Part shown: positions 12,559 to 24,450 of the stretch, piece after piece | Layout: each line of letters opens with the position of its first letter | How positions within the stretch are numbered: position 1 is the stretch's first letter | Notes under the pieces: generated by a model | What the model was told of the DNA's origin: nothing | The model's input: the letters and a program-made list of their open reading frames with translations, nothing else | Databases searched by the model: none | Program-made: the position numbers and the translations under genes | From: Cryptomeria japonica | Lineage: Eukaryota; Streptophyta; Pinopsida; Cupressales; Cupressaceae | Length of the DNA: 64,000 bases | Reading direction: 5' to 3' | Assembly (NCBI RefSeq): GCF_030272615.1 | Contig: NC_081409.1 | Coordinates: 912,825,840 to 912,889,839 of the forward strand

Positions 12559-14895
12559 AGAAGACTACATTTTTCAACCTCCAAAGACTAACTTTTTATT
12601 GTTGTTATTTTTCAGGTTTTTTGACTTTTCGGATTTTCGTCCGTATAGCCTCTGTGTCATCTCATACGACATTTCTCATAGGCTAAAATGACAAACTGCA
12701 TGTGTCGTACGAACTAAAATCCTCTGTCGTACGAACAGAAATCCTCTGTCGTGAGAGAAGAAATCCTCTTTCGTACGAGCAGAAATCCTCTGTCGTGCGA
12801 AAATAAATTATCTGTCGTACGAGTAACTGATTTGTCCTTTTTTTTCTATTTTTACTCGTTCAGTTCGGTGAGAATTGTCGTATGGCCAGGTGAGAATACT
12901 CGTACGAGTTACTATTTTGTCATATGAAAAATGGAGAGTTTTTGTTTAGGATTTTGCTTGAAATAAGGTTTGTGGAAGGTCAATATATATGGAATATAAC
13001 ATTAAAGTATAAGTGATATTCCATATATATTGTCAGGATGTTTAAGAGGGGTTTCGGACCTCTAGGAGTTATAATGCAAAATCTAGTTTTTGGAGGATCC
13101 TCCAAATTTCAGACTTAGTCAAATTTCAGGGCATTTCAGCATTAGGAGTGAAAAATTTGTAACCAAGATTTGAAATTAGGCTTGTGTAAGCCCACCAAGA
13201 GATTTGATATTTCACTAACTTTTTCTTCTTGCAGCTTTCTAACAATTTCTTGTAGGTTGGAGGAGTTAGATTAGGATTTGTTGAAAAACAAATTACTTTT
13301 CAGGGCTTTTCTTGAATTAAATTTTGATGATACTGACACTAACCCTGAATCATCTTCTGTCTGCCTGATATTTTCATAGCCTAACCAGTTTCTTGTAGGA
13401 TGCTTGTCAAAGAATTTATCAATCAAACATATGCCTGTCAAAGAATAAAAACAACATGACTACTGATACGCTGTTTTTGCAGGTTGCCTAAAGAGAGTCA
13501 ACCAAACATTATGTATTCTTTAATTTTTTAGGCACCTAACTTGCTATATGGTTAATGAACAAATCTGTCTTTTGTGTTTTCAGAAAAATATGAGAGGTAG
13601 GAGAGTATGCTCTTGTCTTTTATAGACAATCAGAAATCTAGACCCTCGAAGCTTTTTTCTAAGTTTTGAGATTTGTGTACCTTTAGTGGGCTTGTCACAG
13701 TGGGAAAAAGTAATCACCCTGTGAGAATGACCCAAGTGAGTACAGTTGGACCTGAGAATTCTAACTCACTATAATAAATAGGCCTCTGGTGATTAAAGTC
13801 TTAGAGGATGGGATTATTTGAGTTTTCTCTTTGAGATCTCTCATATCAAGCATTTTGTAGGGTCTCACGGTCTCAATCACGTTTACGTGACTACAACTTA
13901 TTTTGGTACCTTGTCGGACTATAGGCCTCAATCATGCTTGCATGACTTCAAGGGGTAATTTCAAATGGAATTCCTGACTAAGAACTATAAGATTAGAAGC
14001 TACTTGGTTCACCTCTGAAAGGTTGATAATCTTTGTGCAAGAGAGATAGTAGCTCTCCCAAGACACTTGCCATATTGTGCCCCCATTAGCATTTGGAGTT
14101 GGCTAATACGGCGTTGAGAATTCATTGCGTGAGACTCAACGGATGTATTTTGATTAGCTATTGGGTGTGTACCTAAGTTAGCAAGCAAAGGTTTTCTTCT
14201 CTAAGCCAACTTCCATAGGGTTAGCATGCTATGATTGGAGTGACTATTCATACTACGTGTTTTCTGTGTTTTCATCCCTCAAACTAAAAATGGAATACCA
14301 AAATTGGAGAAAACAACAAACAAAATCAGTGATCAAAACTCTGTATGTGTCACAAACTGGTATACCTTAGTTGTCAAAAACTCAGTCCACCTCTAAACTG
14401 GTCATCGTCAGTAATTGAAACATCAGTCCTTATCAAAAACTAGTAGTCGTCGGTCATTGAAATTCTATCTGTCAAAATCTCATCTCTATCTAATCCTCTG
14501 TCATTTAAATTCTTGATCTTGTCAGCCAAAACAGTCAAAGTTTCCCAAATCAGTCTACAACGAGCATAAAATTGGTTATCGTAATTCAAAGCATAAACAA
14601 TCTTGATAGTGTACCCCTGCCGTTGCGTTGCATGATTTTGTCAATCATCTTTAAGCTAGTTCAAACAACATCTTATCAAACCTAAGTTAACTTAGATAAC
14701 ATCTTACACATGATAGATCATTCCTGAAACTAGACCAGATCTTAGTTACTTCACTCAATCACTACATTAAATGAACAACTAGCTCCAATTTGATCTTGAC
14801 TTCTGCAACACATCTAGCTCTTGGTCCTGTCGGTTGTAAATTCCTGTCCAAACCATAAGCTCTTCTAAAAAAGTTTTGACAAAAGTAAGAAGCCC
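12559..14895 (+). other. element A leader (non-coding)
   Basis: This 2.3 kb stretch between PBS and gag has no sustained ORF. It contains the CGTACG repeat array (12703-12829), a perfect 12-bp palindrome ACTCGTACGAGT at 12898-12909, and loosely repeated GTCA/GTCGGT phrases around 14370-14530. A TA microsatellite at 14934-14953 lies at the gag start. Confidence 0.6.
12703..12829 (+). repeat. degenerate tandem array with CGTACG core
   Basis: About five copies of a 25-30 bp unit of the form AAATCCTCTGTCGTACGA occur in a row with variants (CGTGAGAG, CGTGCGAA). The CGTACG core is self-complementary. Confidence 0.75.
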
Positions 14896-15402
14896 ATGGC
14901 TGCTTTAGCTCAACAAATTCAATATCTCAAGAGATATATATATATATATATATGGCATTCAAGCTCAATGAAAAGATTCAATGACACCTTTTGAGATAAA
15001 ACTTCATGATATTAAGAACACTAGACTTCAAGAAATTCTAAAACAATTACATAAGATGGAGCAAGAAATAATTGACAATCAAAGACCAAATCTTATACAA
15101 GATCACAAAACACCTTCACCAAGACAAAAAGACATATATTCCCTAGATAGACAGTTTACACCTTTGGGGCAATCTATTGAGTTAGCTTTGGAAGAGCTTC
15201 TTAAGAACAATCTTATCATATTGCCTAAAAAGATCACATGGGGACGTGCAGTTTTGAGTAGTTACCGTGCATATCATAGGCATAACAAGCATAAGACTTC
15301 AATGTGTATGGAATTAAAACATAAGATTCAAGATCTCCTTGATGATGGTGTCATTGAAATTGAAGATCATAATGACTCACCAAAAGAAAAAGAAGGAAAT
15401 AC
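14896..15402 (+). pseudogene. element A gag, 5' part
   Basis: A possible start ATG at 14896 (MAALAQQIQYLKRYI) is thrown out of frame by the TA microsatellite. The frame is open again from 14981. The gag-like part reads FTPLGQSIELALEELLKNNL and then KHKIQDLLDDGVIEIE. This lines up with element C gag (YTPLNESLHSIMNKLLEQNV and KGKIQDLIDNN). The zinc-knuckle position, CQFH...GHDTEKC in C, is degenerate here (SSYRAYH...CMELK). The gene is cut at 15403 by copia element B and resumes at 22586. Confidence 0.65.
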
Positions 15403-16932
15403 TGTTGGCATTTGGCATTATAACAAACAAGGAGAGATTGTTGGCATTTCAATAAGGATATTGAGAAGGTTATTGATGATTATGGATATAACTGATTAAG
15501 GATATTTACTGTCTTAATATTATTATTTTGTCATTGATGTCAAGAAATTGATTTTCTAATTCAGTATGATGTTGCCATATCTTAAGAAGTATGATTTGAT
15601 GAGTATAAAGATGTCGGTAAAAGACACAGAAAGAATATGATGAATAAGGGGAAGGAATAAGTTATTCAATGGCCAACTATTACCGAGTTAGACAATGATG
15701 AGATCATGATGTTTAGATTGTTTTGATATCATACATATGTTATTGATTGTAAGGTTAATACTACACTATGTTACCGAGCAAAGAACCTAGTCGGTAAACC
15801 CTAAGGAATCTAGTCGGTAAACCCTAAGGTTATCACTATCGGTTAATGAAGGCAGAATGTCTACCGAGTGAAGTTTAGTATTTACCGAGTTGCAACCGAG
15901 TAATAACAGAATGCATTAAATGATTACATGCATTATTTAATGAAGGAAGCTGATGAGCTGGCTATGATTAAATGATTGGTATGCCGTGAATGAAGTTTGT
16001 TAAAGAATCTATGGCAAAGGAAAATTGGCAGGAAGATATACATCTCAAATTGAACCGCAATACCCTAGAACAATTTCCAAGAAATGTATGCAAGTTCCTA
16101 GGCGGGGTAAAACATTTTCAGATCAAAGGATACATTGAACCTAGTCAAGTTTGAAGATCTGATAGCTATGATTGATCATGGGAAATATGATCAAGGAGAT
16201 TAAGTGGTTAGCTATTGTTTATAAATAAGGAACTGTTGATAAACAATTTATGCGGGCAAGTGTATGCACAGGGATGCTACATAGTGATTACCGAGCACAG
16301 AAGCTTGAAGACCTGTTTTGAATAACAAAATATAGAGCCCAACAGATGGAAAAGATTAGTTCTATGTCTATATTGTATTGAGCAAATAAGAAACTGCTTT
16401 AACATTTTAGATGTGAAGTTGTAGATAGACTTTATTACTGTTATTTTGTAAAGTGACAGAAAATCTCTTAACCAAGTGGACTTAACAGTCTTATTTGTAA
16501 AACCCTCTAGCAAGGTGACATTCTGATTGAGTGTTTGAAATCCTTTAACAAGGTCACTTCTAACAAGGTGAAGATCCTAACAGATCTGAGGGTAATCCCT
16601 TAACCGGGTCACATCTAGCAATGTGTTTGTAATCTTTAACAGGATTTGCTTTTAACCGAGCATACTCTAGAAGAGTATATTTCTTAGTGGGTCCAAAATC
16701 CCACAGTGGTTTTTCCCTATTTGGGTTTCCACATTAAATCTGGTGTTATGAGTGTTATGATGTTTATATGCTTTTGAGTTTGCATGTTTAGCAGTTTTGG
16801 TTATATTACTGATGTATAGGTTACCGAGGTTGAATCTGATGTTTTTATGGAAGATTAAGTTTGTATGATTCACCCCCCCTCTCATCTTATTAGTTTGGCA
16901 TCTGTACTTAGCATTAAGTATCAGAACTATCA
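15403..16932 (+). repeat. element B 5' LTR
   Basis: It starts TGTTGGCATT and ends just before ATTGGTATCAGA. It carries a ~23-bp tandem duplication (AATCTAGTCGGTAAACCC) near 15807-15830 that is absent from the 3' LTR. Both LTRs also contain an internal second copy of GGAGAGATTGTTGGCATT, resembling the PPT-LTR boundary. Confidence 0.88.
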
Positions 16933-16934
16933 AT

Positions 16935-16947
16935 TGGTATCAGATCC
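16935..16947 (+). other. element B primer binding site
   Basis: TGGTATCAGATCC is the Met-type PBS with one change (GAGCC to GATCC), two bases after the LTR end. Confidence 0.85.
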
Positions 16948-16997
16948 TTGTACTCCAGAAGAAAAAGTTTAAAGGTACTTGAGGCAAAGATCCAAAG

Positions 16998-18101
16998 ATG
17001 TATAAGAGGGATGCACCAAAGCTGAACAAGTCAAGTTTCTCTACATGGCAGAAAAGGATGAAGCTGCACCTATCAGGAGTTGGAGAATATGTTGTATATT
17101 ATTTGTAGAATGATTTCATCACACCGAGCACCTATCCATTGACAATGGAAGAGATAAAGGCAAAGCAAGAACATATTCAAGCAATGATTGAAATAACATC
17201 TGCATTGACCGATTTAAAGTTTAATGATCTAGAAGGCTGCAATGATGCAAAGGCAATGTGGGACAATCTCATATTTGTGTATAGTGGAGATGAACATGTT
17301 CAAAGAGAAAAAGTGGATAGTCTAAGAGGACAACTTGAATCTATGAGGATGAATGAAGGTGAGAACATAACCCAGTACAGTAGAAGACTAAAGGAGATTG
17401 TCAATCAAATCAAAGGAGTAGGTGGAACTATTGAAGAAAAGGATATAACAAGTAAGTTGTTAAGAACCCTTCTACAAGATTATGCAATCCGAGTCTCTGC
17501 AATCAATGAATTGAGGTTTGTACCCAATATGCCAGTTTCTTTAGATGCTACTATTGGTAAGCTACATGCATTTGAGTTAAGTAACTTTGATAATAGTGGG
17601 TCATCGATAAATAAAGTTGAGTCTGCATTTAATTCTTTTCATCTTGACGAACCTAATGATTACAATGAAAGAAAGTATAAGTACTCTGAAGGAGATCACA
17701 GTGGAGCAAGTGAAAGATTTCACAAGAACATGGAGGAAGTACACAAACTGTATGAGGAAATCAGAAAATAAGAAGAGTTTGAAGCACTATTAGCCAGAAG
17801 GTTACCGAGAGGCAAAGGTAAGTATAAAGGAAAACTACCTTTGAAATGTTTCAATTGTGATAAGATAAGACATATGGCTTCTAATTGTCTTGACAAAGAT
17901 TCTACTAAAAAGAGAGATTACCAAGATGATAGACAGAAAGATAATCATTACAGAGGACATCGAGACTTCAGAAGAAGAGATAGAAAGACATGCTTAATAG
18001 CCGATGAGGAATCCAATGATGATAAATCAGATGAAACTGATACAGAGGAAGTAGTTTATGTGGCTATCAAAGATGGATCAGATGAAGAAAGGTATGAAGA
18101 A
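16998..18101 (+). pseudogene. copia B gag
   Basis: The ATG at 16998 opens a copia gag: LNKSSFSTWQKRMKLHLSG, then MTMEEIKAKQEHIQAMIEIT, AMWDNLIFVYSGDEHVQREK and ENITQYSRRLKEIVNQIKG (UBN2-type). A CCHC knuckle lies at about 17841-17890 (CFNCDKIRHMASNC, with Arg at the usual Gly). In-frame stops are TAG at 17106-17108 and TAA at 17769-17771. A basic, Asp/Arg-rich tail leads into the protease. No frameshift is seen. Confidence 0.88.
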
Positions 18102-21100
18102 AAAACCCTAATATCTCACATAAATACTAATGAATCTTGGATCATAAACAGTGGATGTTCACATCACATGACAGGTGATAAACACAAGTTTGTTATGTTA
18201 GAAGACTATGATGGAGGCTATGTAAGATTTGGTAATGATGCACCATGTCTGGTAAAAGGTAAAGGATCCATAACACTTCTTGACAATGCAAAGTGCAATA
18301 ATGTTTATTGGGTTGAAGGTTTGAAATATAATTTGTTGAGTGTAGCACAACTAAACAATACAGGATACCGAATAGAATTTCAGAAAGGAATTGTCAAAGT
18401 TCATGACAAGCATGGAAAGTTATCTGCTACCGGGACACAAACAAAAGGTAACACATTTCACCTTGACTCAACTCGGAATAAATGTTTGTATGCAAAGATA
18501 GATGATACCTAGTTATGGCATAAAAGGTTTTGTCATGTAAATTTTGATAATCTGATCAAAATAAGCAAGAAGCACCGAGTAAGAGGTCTACCGAGTTTGG
18601 AAAAACCTAAGAATGCTATGTGCTAAGGATGCCAGATGGGTAAAATGACAAGATCAAGCTTTACAAGTAAGTCTTACACTTCTAAGGGAATTTTAGATCT
18701 TGTGCACACTGATCTTTGTGGTCCTATGAAAGTTCAAAGTTATTATGCTGATAAATATTTCATATTATTTGTGGATGATTACTCAAGGATGATGTCAGTA
18801 ATGTTTTTAAAAGACAAATCAGAAGCTTTTCAAATGTTTAAATGGTACAAGGCAAGAGTTGAAAATGAAACAGGAAGACAACTGAAATGTCTTAGATCAG
18901 ATAGAGGAGGAGAGTTCACATTTGATGAGTTCAACTTACTCTGCAATGATCATGGTATAAAAAGACAAGTATCTGCACCGAGAACTCCATAACAAAATGG
19001 AATTGCTGAGAGAAGAAATAGATCTATTGTGGATTGTGCCAGAACCCTGATGATTTAAAAGAAAGTGCCACAAACATTTTGGAGAGAAGCAATAAGCACA
19101 GTAGTTTACACCCTGAACTGAGTACAATTGAAGAAAGGAACTTTGAAGACACCATATGAAATCTGGTATGACAAGAAACCTAATGTAAGTTATTTCAAAA
19201 TCTTTGGAAGTAGATGCTATGTGCACAAAGATGATACAAATGGCAAGTTTGATCAGAAAAGTAAAGAAGGAACATTTCTTGGTTATTCTTCTAGAAGTAA
19301 AGCATTTAAATGTCTAATCAAATCATCTAACAAAATAGTAGAAAGTGCAAATGTGAAAATTGATGAATTTGTAGAAAGAAATGATGAAGGAAACTCCAAG
19401 GAACCAGAAGATTATGATGAATTTGTCTATGTTCAACCGACAAGTCTTACTGAGAAAACTGCAGAAGGAAATGAAGAAAATATTCAGTTACCAAGTGATG
19501 AAGAAGATCATACAGAGCCTACCAAGCCTGTATTAGCCAAGTATGTCAAAAAACATCATGCATCAAGTCATATTATAGGAGATAAGGATGATTCAGTGAT
19601 GACAAGGAACAAACTGAGACAGAACACATGTCTAATATCTGAATTTGAACCAAGAATAGTGAAAGAGGCATTTAACAGTGAAGATTGGATAAATGCTATG
19701 ACAGAAGAGATTGATCAAATCAAGAAGAATGACACATGGACATTGGTCCCAAGACCGAAAGACAAAAATGTAATCGGTACAAAGTGGATTTTCAGAAACA
19801 AGCTAAATGAAAAAGGTGAGTTCATTCGAAATAAAGCAAGACTAGTTTGGAAAGGTTAGGCTCAAGAAGAAGGAATTGATTATGGTGAAACTTTTGCACC
19901 TGTGGCTAGACTTGAAGGAGTAAGAACATTGTTGGCATATGCTACTTTCAAAAATTTCAAGGTATATCAAATGGATGTCAAATCTGCATTTTTGAATGGT
20001 ATATTAGAAGAAGAAGTTTTTATTGAACAACCTGAAGGATTTGTTGAAGACAAGAATAAAGATCAAGTATGTAAATTGAACAAAGCCTTATATGGCCTGA
20101 AACAAGCACCTAGAGCATGGTATGAAAGATTTCACTCTTATCTAATCAAGATTGGTTTTATAAGGACAAGTGAAAACAACAATATGTACATGAAGAATGA
20201 TGAAAATGGATTACTGATCTCAACCATATTTGTTGATGATATTATCTTTTGTGGATATGACTCTTTATGCAAGAACTTTGGAAATGAAATGAGCAAAGAA
20301 TTTGAGATGTCATTAATCGGTGAGATAAAGTATTTTATACGTTTACAGATACTGCAAATGAAAAATGAGATTTTCATTACTCAATCCAAGTACATAAAGG
20401 AAATCTTGAAGAAATTTGAAATGGAGGATTCAAAACCAGTAAGTACTCCTATGACTACCAACTGTAAACTATCAAAGAATGATGAATTTGCATCCGTTGA
20501 TGAGACACTTTACTGATCCATGATTGGAAAGCTACAATATGTTGTTCATAGTAGACCAGACATAGCACATGTAGTAGGTATAGTTGCAAGATTCTCTGCA
20601 GATCCTAAGGAATCACACATGACAACAATCAAGAGAATTTTTAGATACTTGAAAGGCACTGAGGATTATGGATTAATATATCAAAAAGGAAATGACTTTG
20701 ATTTAAAAGTTTATATTGATGCTGATTGGGCAGGCAACATTGATGACAGGAAACGCACAAGTGGAGGAGCTTTCTTTTTAGGAGAAAGACTAGTGAGTTG
20801 GCTTAGCAAGAAACAAGGATGTGTTTCACAGTCAACAATAGAAGCTGAATACGTTGCTGCAACATTGAATTGTACCAACATAGCATGGATCAAACAACTA
20901 TTGGAAGGTATAAATGAGAAAGTTACGAAGCCAGTAACTATATTATGTGACAATACTAGTGCCATTAACATTTCAAAGAATCCTGTTATGCACTCTAAGA
21001 CAAAGCACATCTCTATCAAATATCATTATCTTAGAGAAGAAGCTCAAGAGAAGAAAGTGGTGTTGGAGTATGTTAGCACAAAGGAACAAATAGCAGATAT

Positions 21101-21182
21101 CTTCACCAAGCCACTACCAAGGGACACTTTTGAGTATCTCAGAAGTAAGTTAGGGGTCCTACCGCTATCTTCTACTCACTGA
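18102..21182 (+). pseudogene. copia B pol: protease, integrase, RT, RNase H
   Basis: The same frame as gag continues to the TGA at 21180. Protease: WIINSGCSHHMTGDK, with the catalytic DSG changed to NSG. Integrase: LWHKRFCHVNFDN zinc region; DLVHTDLCGP, LRSDRGGEF and QNGIAERRNR carry D, D and [35 protein letters not shown] and FVDDIIFCG. RNase H: IDADWAG, STIEAEYVA and ILCDNTSAINISKN, ending IADIFTKPLPRDTFEYL. In-frame stops lie at 18510, 18624, 18990, 19056, 19119, 19857 and 20514. Several are one transition from the expected codon. The frame is intact across 4.2 kb, so decay has been by substitution only. Confidence 0.93.
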
Positions 21183-21584
21183 CCGAGTTCGGTGAAAGCA
21201 TCAATTCAATGACTCTACAAAATATCTTTTAGGAGTTGATGTTGATTTACACAATTTAGGATGTTTTCTAAAGGTGTGCAAGAAATGATACAGGAAACAA
21301 TACAGGGAACAAGAATTGAAGACAAAATGCTCTGACCGAGACTAAATTGACACACAATAGTAGGAAATCACTTCATACAGGAAGAAATTATGTTTTAGTT
21401 CTTTACTTTTTGGCATTGTTGTCGAAGGGGGAGAAGACTGAAGAAAAGCAAGACTGAAGAGAAAAGAGGAGAAGACTAATGTATGGGGGAGAATTCTGAT
21501 GACAGGGGAAGAGTATTTCAGCATTTCAGAATCTCATAGCAATCCGAATCAATAAGGTCAAATCAATTGGTTTTGCCATCAATG

Positions 21585-21598
21585 CCAAAGGGGGAGAT
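21585..21598 (+). other. element B polypurine tract
   Basis: CCAAAGGGGGAGAT directly precedes the 3' LTR (TGTTGGCATT). Elements E and F have nearly the same tract. Confidence 0.85.
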
Positions 21599-22585
21599 TG
21601 TTGGCATTTAGCATTATAACAGACAAGGAGAGATTGTTGGCATTTCAATATGGATATTGAGAAGGTTGTTGATGATTATGGATATAACTAATTAAGGATA
21701 TTTACTGTCTTAATATTTTTATTTTGTTAATGATGGCAAAAAATTGATTTTCTAATTCAGTATGATGTTGCCATATCTTAAGAAGTATGATTTGATGAGT
21801 ATAAAGATGTCGGTAAAAGACACAGAAATAATATGATGAATACGGGGAAGGAATAAGTTATTCAATGGGCAACTATTACTGAGTTAGACAATGATGAGAT
21901 CATGATGTTTAGATTGTTTTGATATCATACATATGTTATTGATTGTAAGGTTAATACTACACTATATTACCGAGCAAAGAACCTAGTCGGTAAACCCTAA
22001 GGTTATCACTATTGGTTAATGAAGGAAGAATGTCTACCGAGTGAAGTTTAGTATTTACTAAGTTGCAATCGAGTAATAACAGAATGCATTAAATGATTAC
22101 ATGCATTATTTAATGAAGGAAGCTGATGAGTTGGCTATGATTAAATGATTGGTATGTCGTGAATGAAGTTTGTTAAAGAATCTATGGCAAAGGAAAATCG
22201 ACAGGAAGATATACAACTCATATTGAACCGCAATATCCTAGCACAAGTTCCAAGAAATGTATGCAAGTTCTTAGGTGGGGTAAAATGTTTTCAGATCGAA
22301 GGATACATTGAACCTGGTCAAGTTTGAATATTTGATGGCTATGATTGATCATGGGAAATGTGATCAAGGAGATTAAGTGGTTAGCTATTGTTTATAAATA
22401 AGGAACTGTTGATAAACAATGTATGCAGGCAAGTGTATGCACAGGGATGCTACATAGTGATTATCGAGCATAGAAGCTTGAAGACCTATTTTGAATAACA
22501 GAGTATAGAGCCCAACAGATAGACAAGATTAGTTCTATGTCTATATTGTATTGAGAAAATAAGAATCTTCTTTAGCATTTTAGAT
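21599..22585 (+). repeat. element B 3' LTR, truncated
   Basis: It matches 15403-16412 and stops at TTTTAGAT. The following ~520 bp present in the 5' LTR (16413-16932) are absent and sequence switches directly to element A gag. Confidence 0.87.
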
Positions 22586-23101
22586 CTCCACAAGAAAGAA
22601 CCCCTCCATATTAAAGAAAGTTTTAAAGGTCATGGCCTCAGGGAAATTTCTCAAGATGTTGGTATCTCTCATAAATCCTACATTTCTCCGATTAAATCCA
22701 AATATATGCTTTCCCCATCATCGCTTCCATCCATTCTAGGTCCCTATATTCCTCCATCCCTTATGCAGGATCAACAAAGGCACGCATCTATGAGTACCTT
22801 CCATCCATCTAAAAGACCTCCATATCATTCCTATCTATCCACACATTCTTTTCTCCCTCCAAGCAATTTGGATGCCGAGCATAAAAGTCATAAATCAAGC
22901 AATCCACATGTATTCAAGAATCAACATGTCCCATCTAATCGACATGTGAAAACAAAGCAAAATATGATCCAAAAAGAAAAAGAAAAATACAAAACGCCAC
23001 AAAGGCCCATAAAAAAAAAAGAAAAGTCAAAAGTTATATGGGTTCCTAAGGCACTTGTACAAGAAATGCACTTTAAGGAACTACAAAGGGATAAAAAATA
23101 A
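22586..23101 (+). pseudogene. element A gag, 3' part
   Basis: The frame is open from the B junction to the TAA at 23099: HKKEPLHIKESFKGHGLREI, a Pro/Ser-rich middle (SLPSILGPYIPPSLM), and a very basic tail (KEKEKYKTPQRPIKKKEKSK) ending IWVPKALVQEMHFKELQRDK. The 22706 ATG is internal, not a start. It is assigned to gag because it continues the interrupted frame at the expected place and because no other frame is open. Right after the stop, a second short phrase (MWIPKRLLEAQKS) echoes IWVPKALVQ, suggesting a small duplication. Function beyond gag C-terminus is unknown. Confidence 0.55.
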
Positions 23102-24360
23102 AAAACCATGTGGATCCCTAAGCGGCTACTTGAAGCACAAAAGTCTTAAAAAAAAATCAAAATTGGCATCCAAAATTGTTGTTCCTCCATCCAAACCTTT
23201 CGAGTCTATTCCTCCATCACCTCCTTCATCCATTTTGGGTTCTTATGCCCCAAAATTTGTAACCTTTCCTCCATCCAAATCTCAAAATTTGAGATTCACT
23301 TCTCCTCCATATGTCCACCATCCCTCAAGGCGTCTGCCAATGTTGATATTTCTAGCATTTCCATCTATCCATACATAATTCTTCCAACATCCCATCCATT
23401 ATCCAACACCTCTTTTTCACCCTTCCATCCCTCTTATCCAATCCTTTCCCTAGTTTCATTTCATTATCTTGCCAACATCTTTGAGCATACCTTCATAGCC
23501 ATGGTCTATTGCAACTCATATTCTAAGGGTACCATCCAAAGTAGCAAGAAATTGGGGTCCTTCTTCCATCCCCTATGATGCCTCCATTATCTTCCAAAAA
23601 AAAAAAATGATGAAAAAGTGAAAAAAAAATAAAATAGTAAAGAGAAATAAATTCGTCCTTGTGTGAAAACCACTTCTTGTGGTGCCTTGGGCAAGTACCA
23701 TGATGAAAACCTTGCAAACAAGTGTCATGTGTAATCCATTATCCTTTTGCACTTTACATTGGAGGCAAGTTCCATCCATGTACATTCATCTATTATCCTT
23801 CTTCCTCCATTATCCTTCATCCTCCATTATCCCTCATTCGCTCTATCTACATTCATATCCCTTTTTCCACCTTTGATCTTGGCAAGGTTAAGGATCTTCG
23901 CAGGCTTAATGTGTCCTATCTATTACACTTGATCCAGACCCTTTAGCTCATATACATTGTTTTCTTACATCCTTCATTACCAATTTTGATCTTTCTTATC
24001 ATATCTGCCTCCTATCCAAATATATCCCTTGATCTTGATCAACACTATGGACAAAATGCAAAAACATGCTTTCCACAAACCTCTTGACCTGGCCACTTCT
24101 TTGGACCATATGGCTTCGTTATGTTATATCCTTGCTTCTCTGCACTATATCCTTGCTTTACATCACTAAAATCTTTGCTTTACATTGCTAAAATCCTTGG
24201 TTTATATTGCTATATTTGGACCCTGTGCTTGGATTAACGTTGTGAGATAGTCCTTGAAAGTGTCCACCATCATTCGCTTATCCATTAATGTGCTCAAAAT
24301 CCCTTTTGCCTTGCTAGACACTAGGGGAAAACATTAAAAAATCATAAAAAATTAAAAAAA

Positions 24361-24450
24361 GTCCTAAAGAAATCATAAAAATCAGAAAAAGTTCTGAAAA
24401 AATCCTAAAAATCAGAAAAAGTCCTGAAAAAATCCTAAAAATCAGAAAAA
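24361..24450 (+). repeat. 30-bp tandem repeat, three units
   Basis: Units at 24361, 24391 and 24421 follow the pattern GTCCTGAAAAAATCCTAAAA plus ATCAGAAAAA; the first is slightly diverged. Confidence 0.85.

Larger units (their letters stand above)
15403..22585 (+). mobile_element. copia element B, inserted in element A gag
   Basis: The order is 5' LTR 15403-16932, PBS, one continuous gag-pol frame 16998-21182 broken only by stops, PPT, then a 3' LTR whose last ~520 bp are missing (21599-22585). Protease, integrase, RT and RNase H are all present in copia order. The right target duplication was lost with the LTR end, so the insertion site is known only from the left side and from the resumed gag frame. 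Confidence 0.9.

Noticed and set aside
24361-24450. Regularly spaced repeat as a CRISPR-like array
   Set aside because: Head-to-tail 30-bp units without unique spacers, in a plant retroelement.
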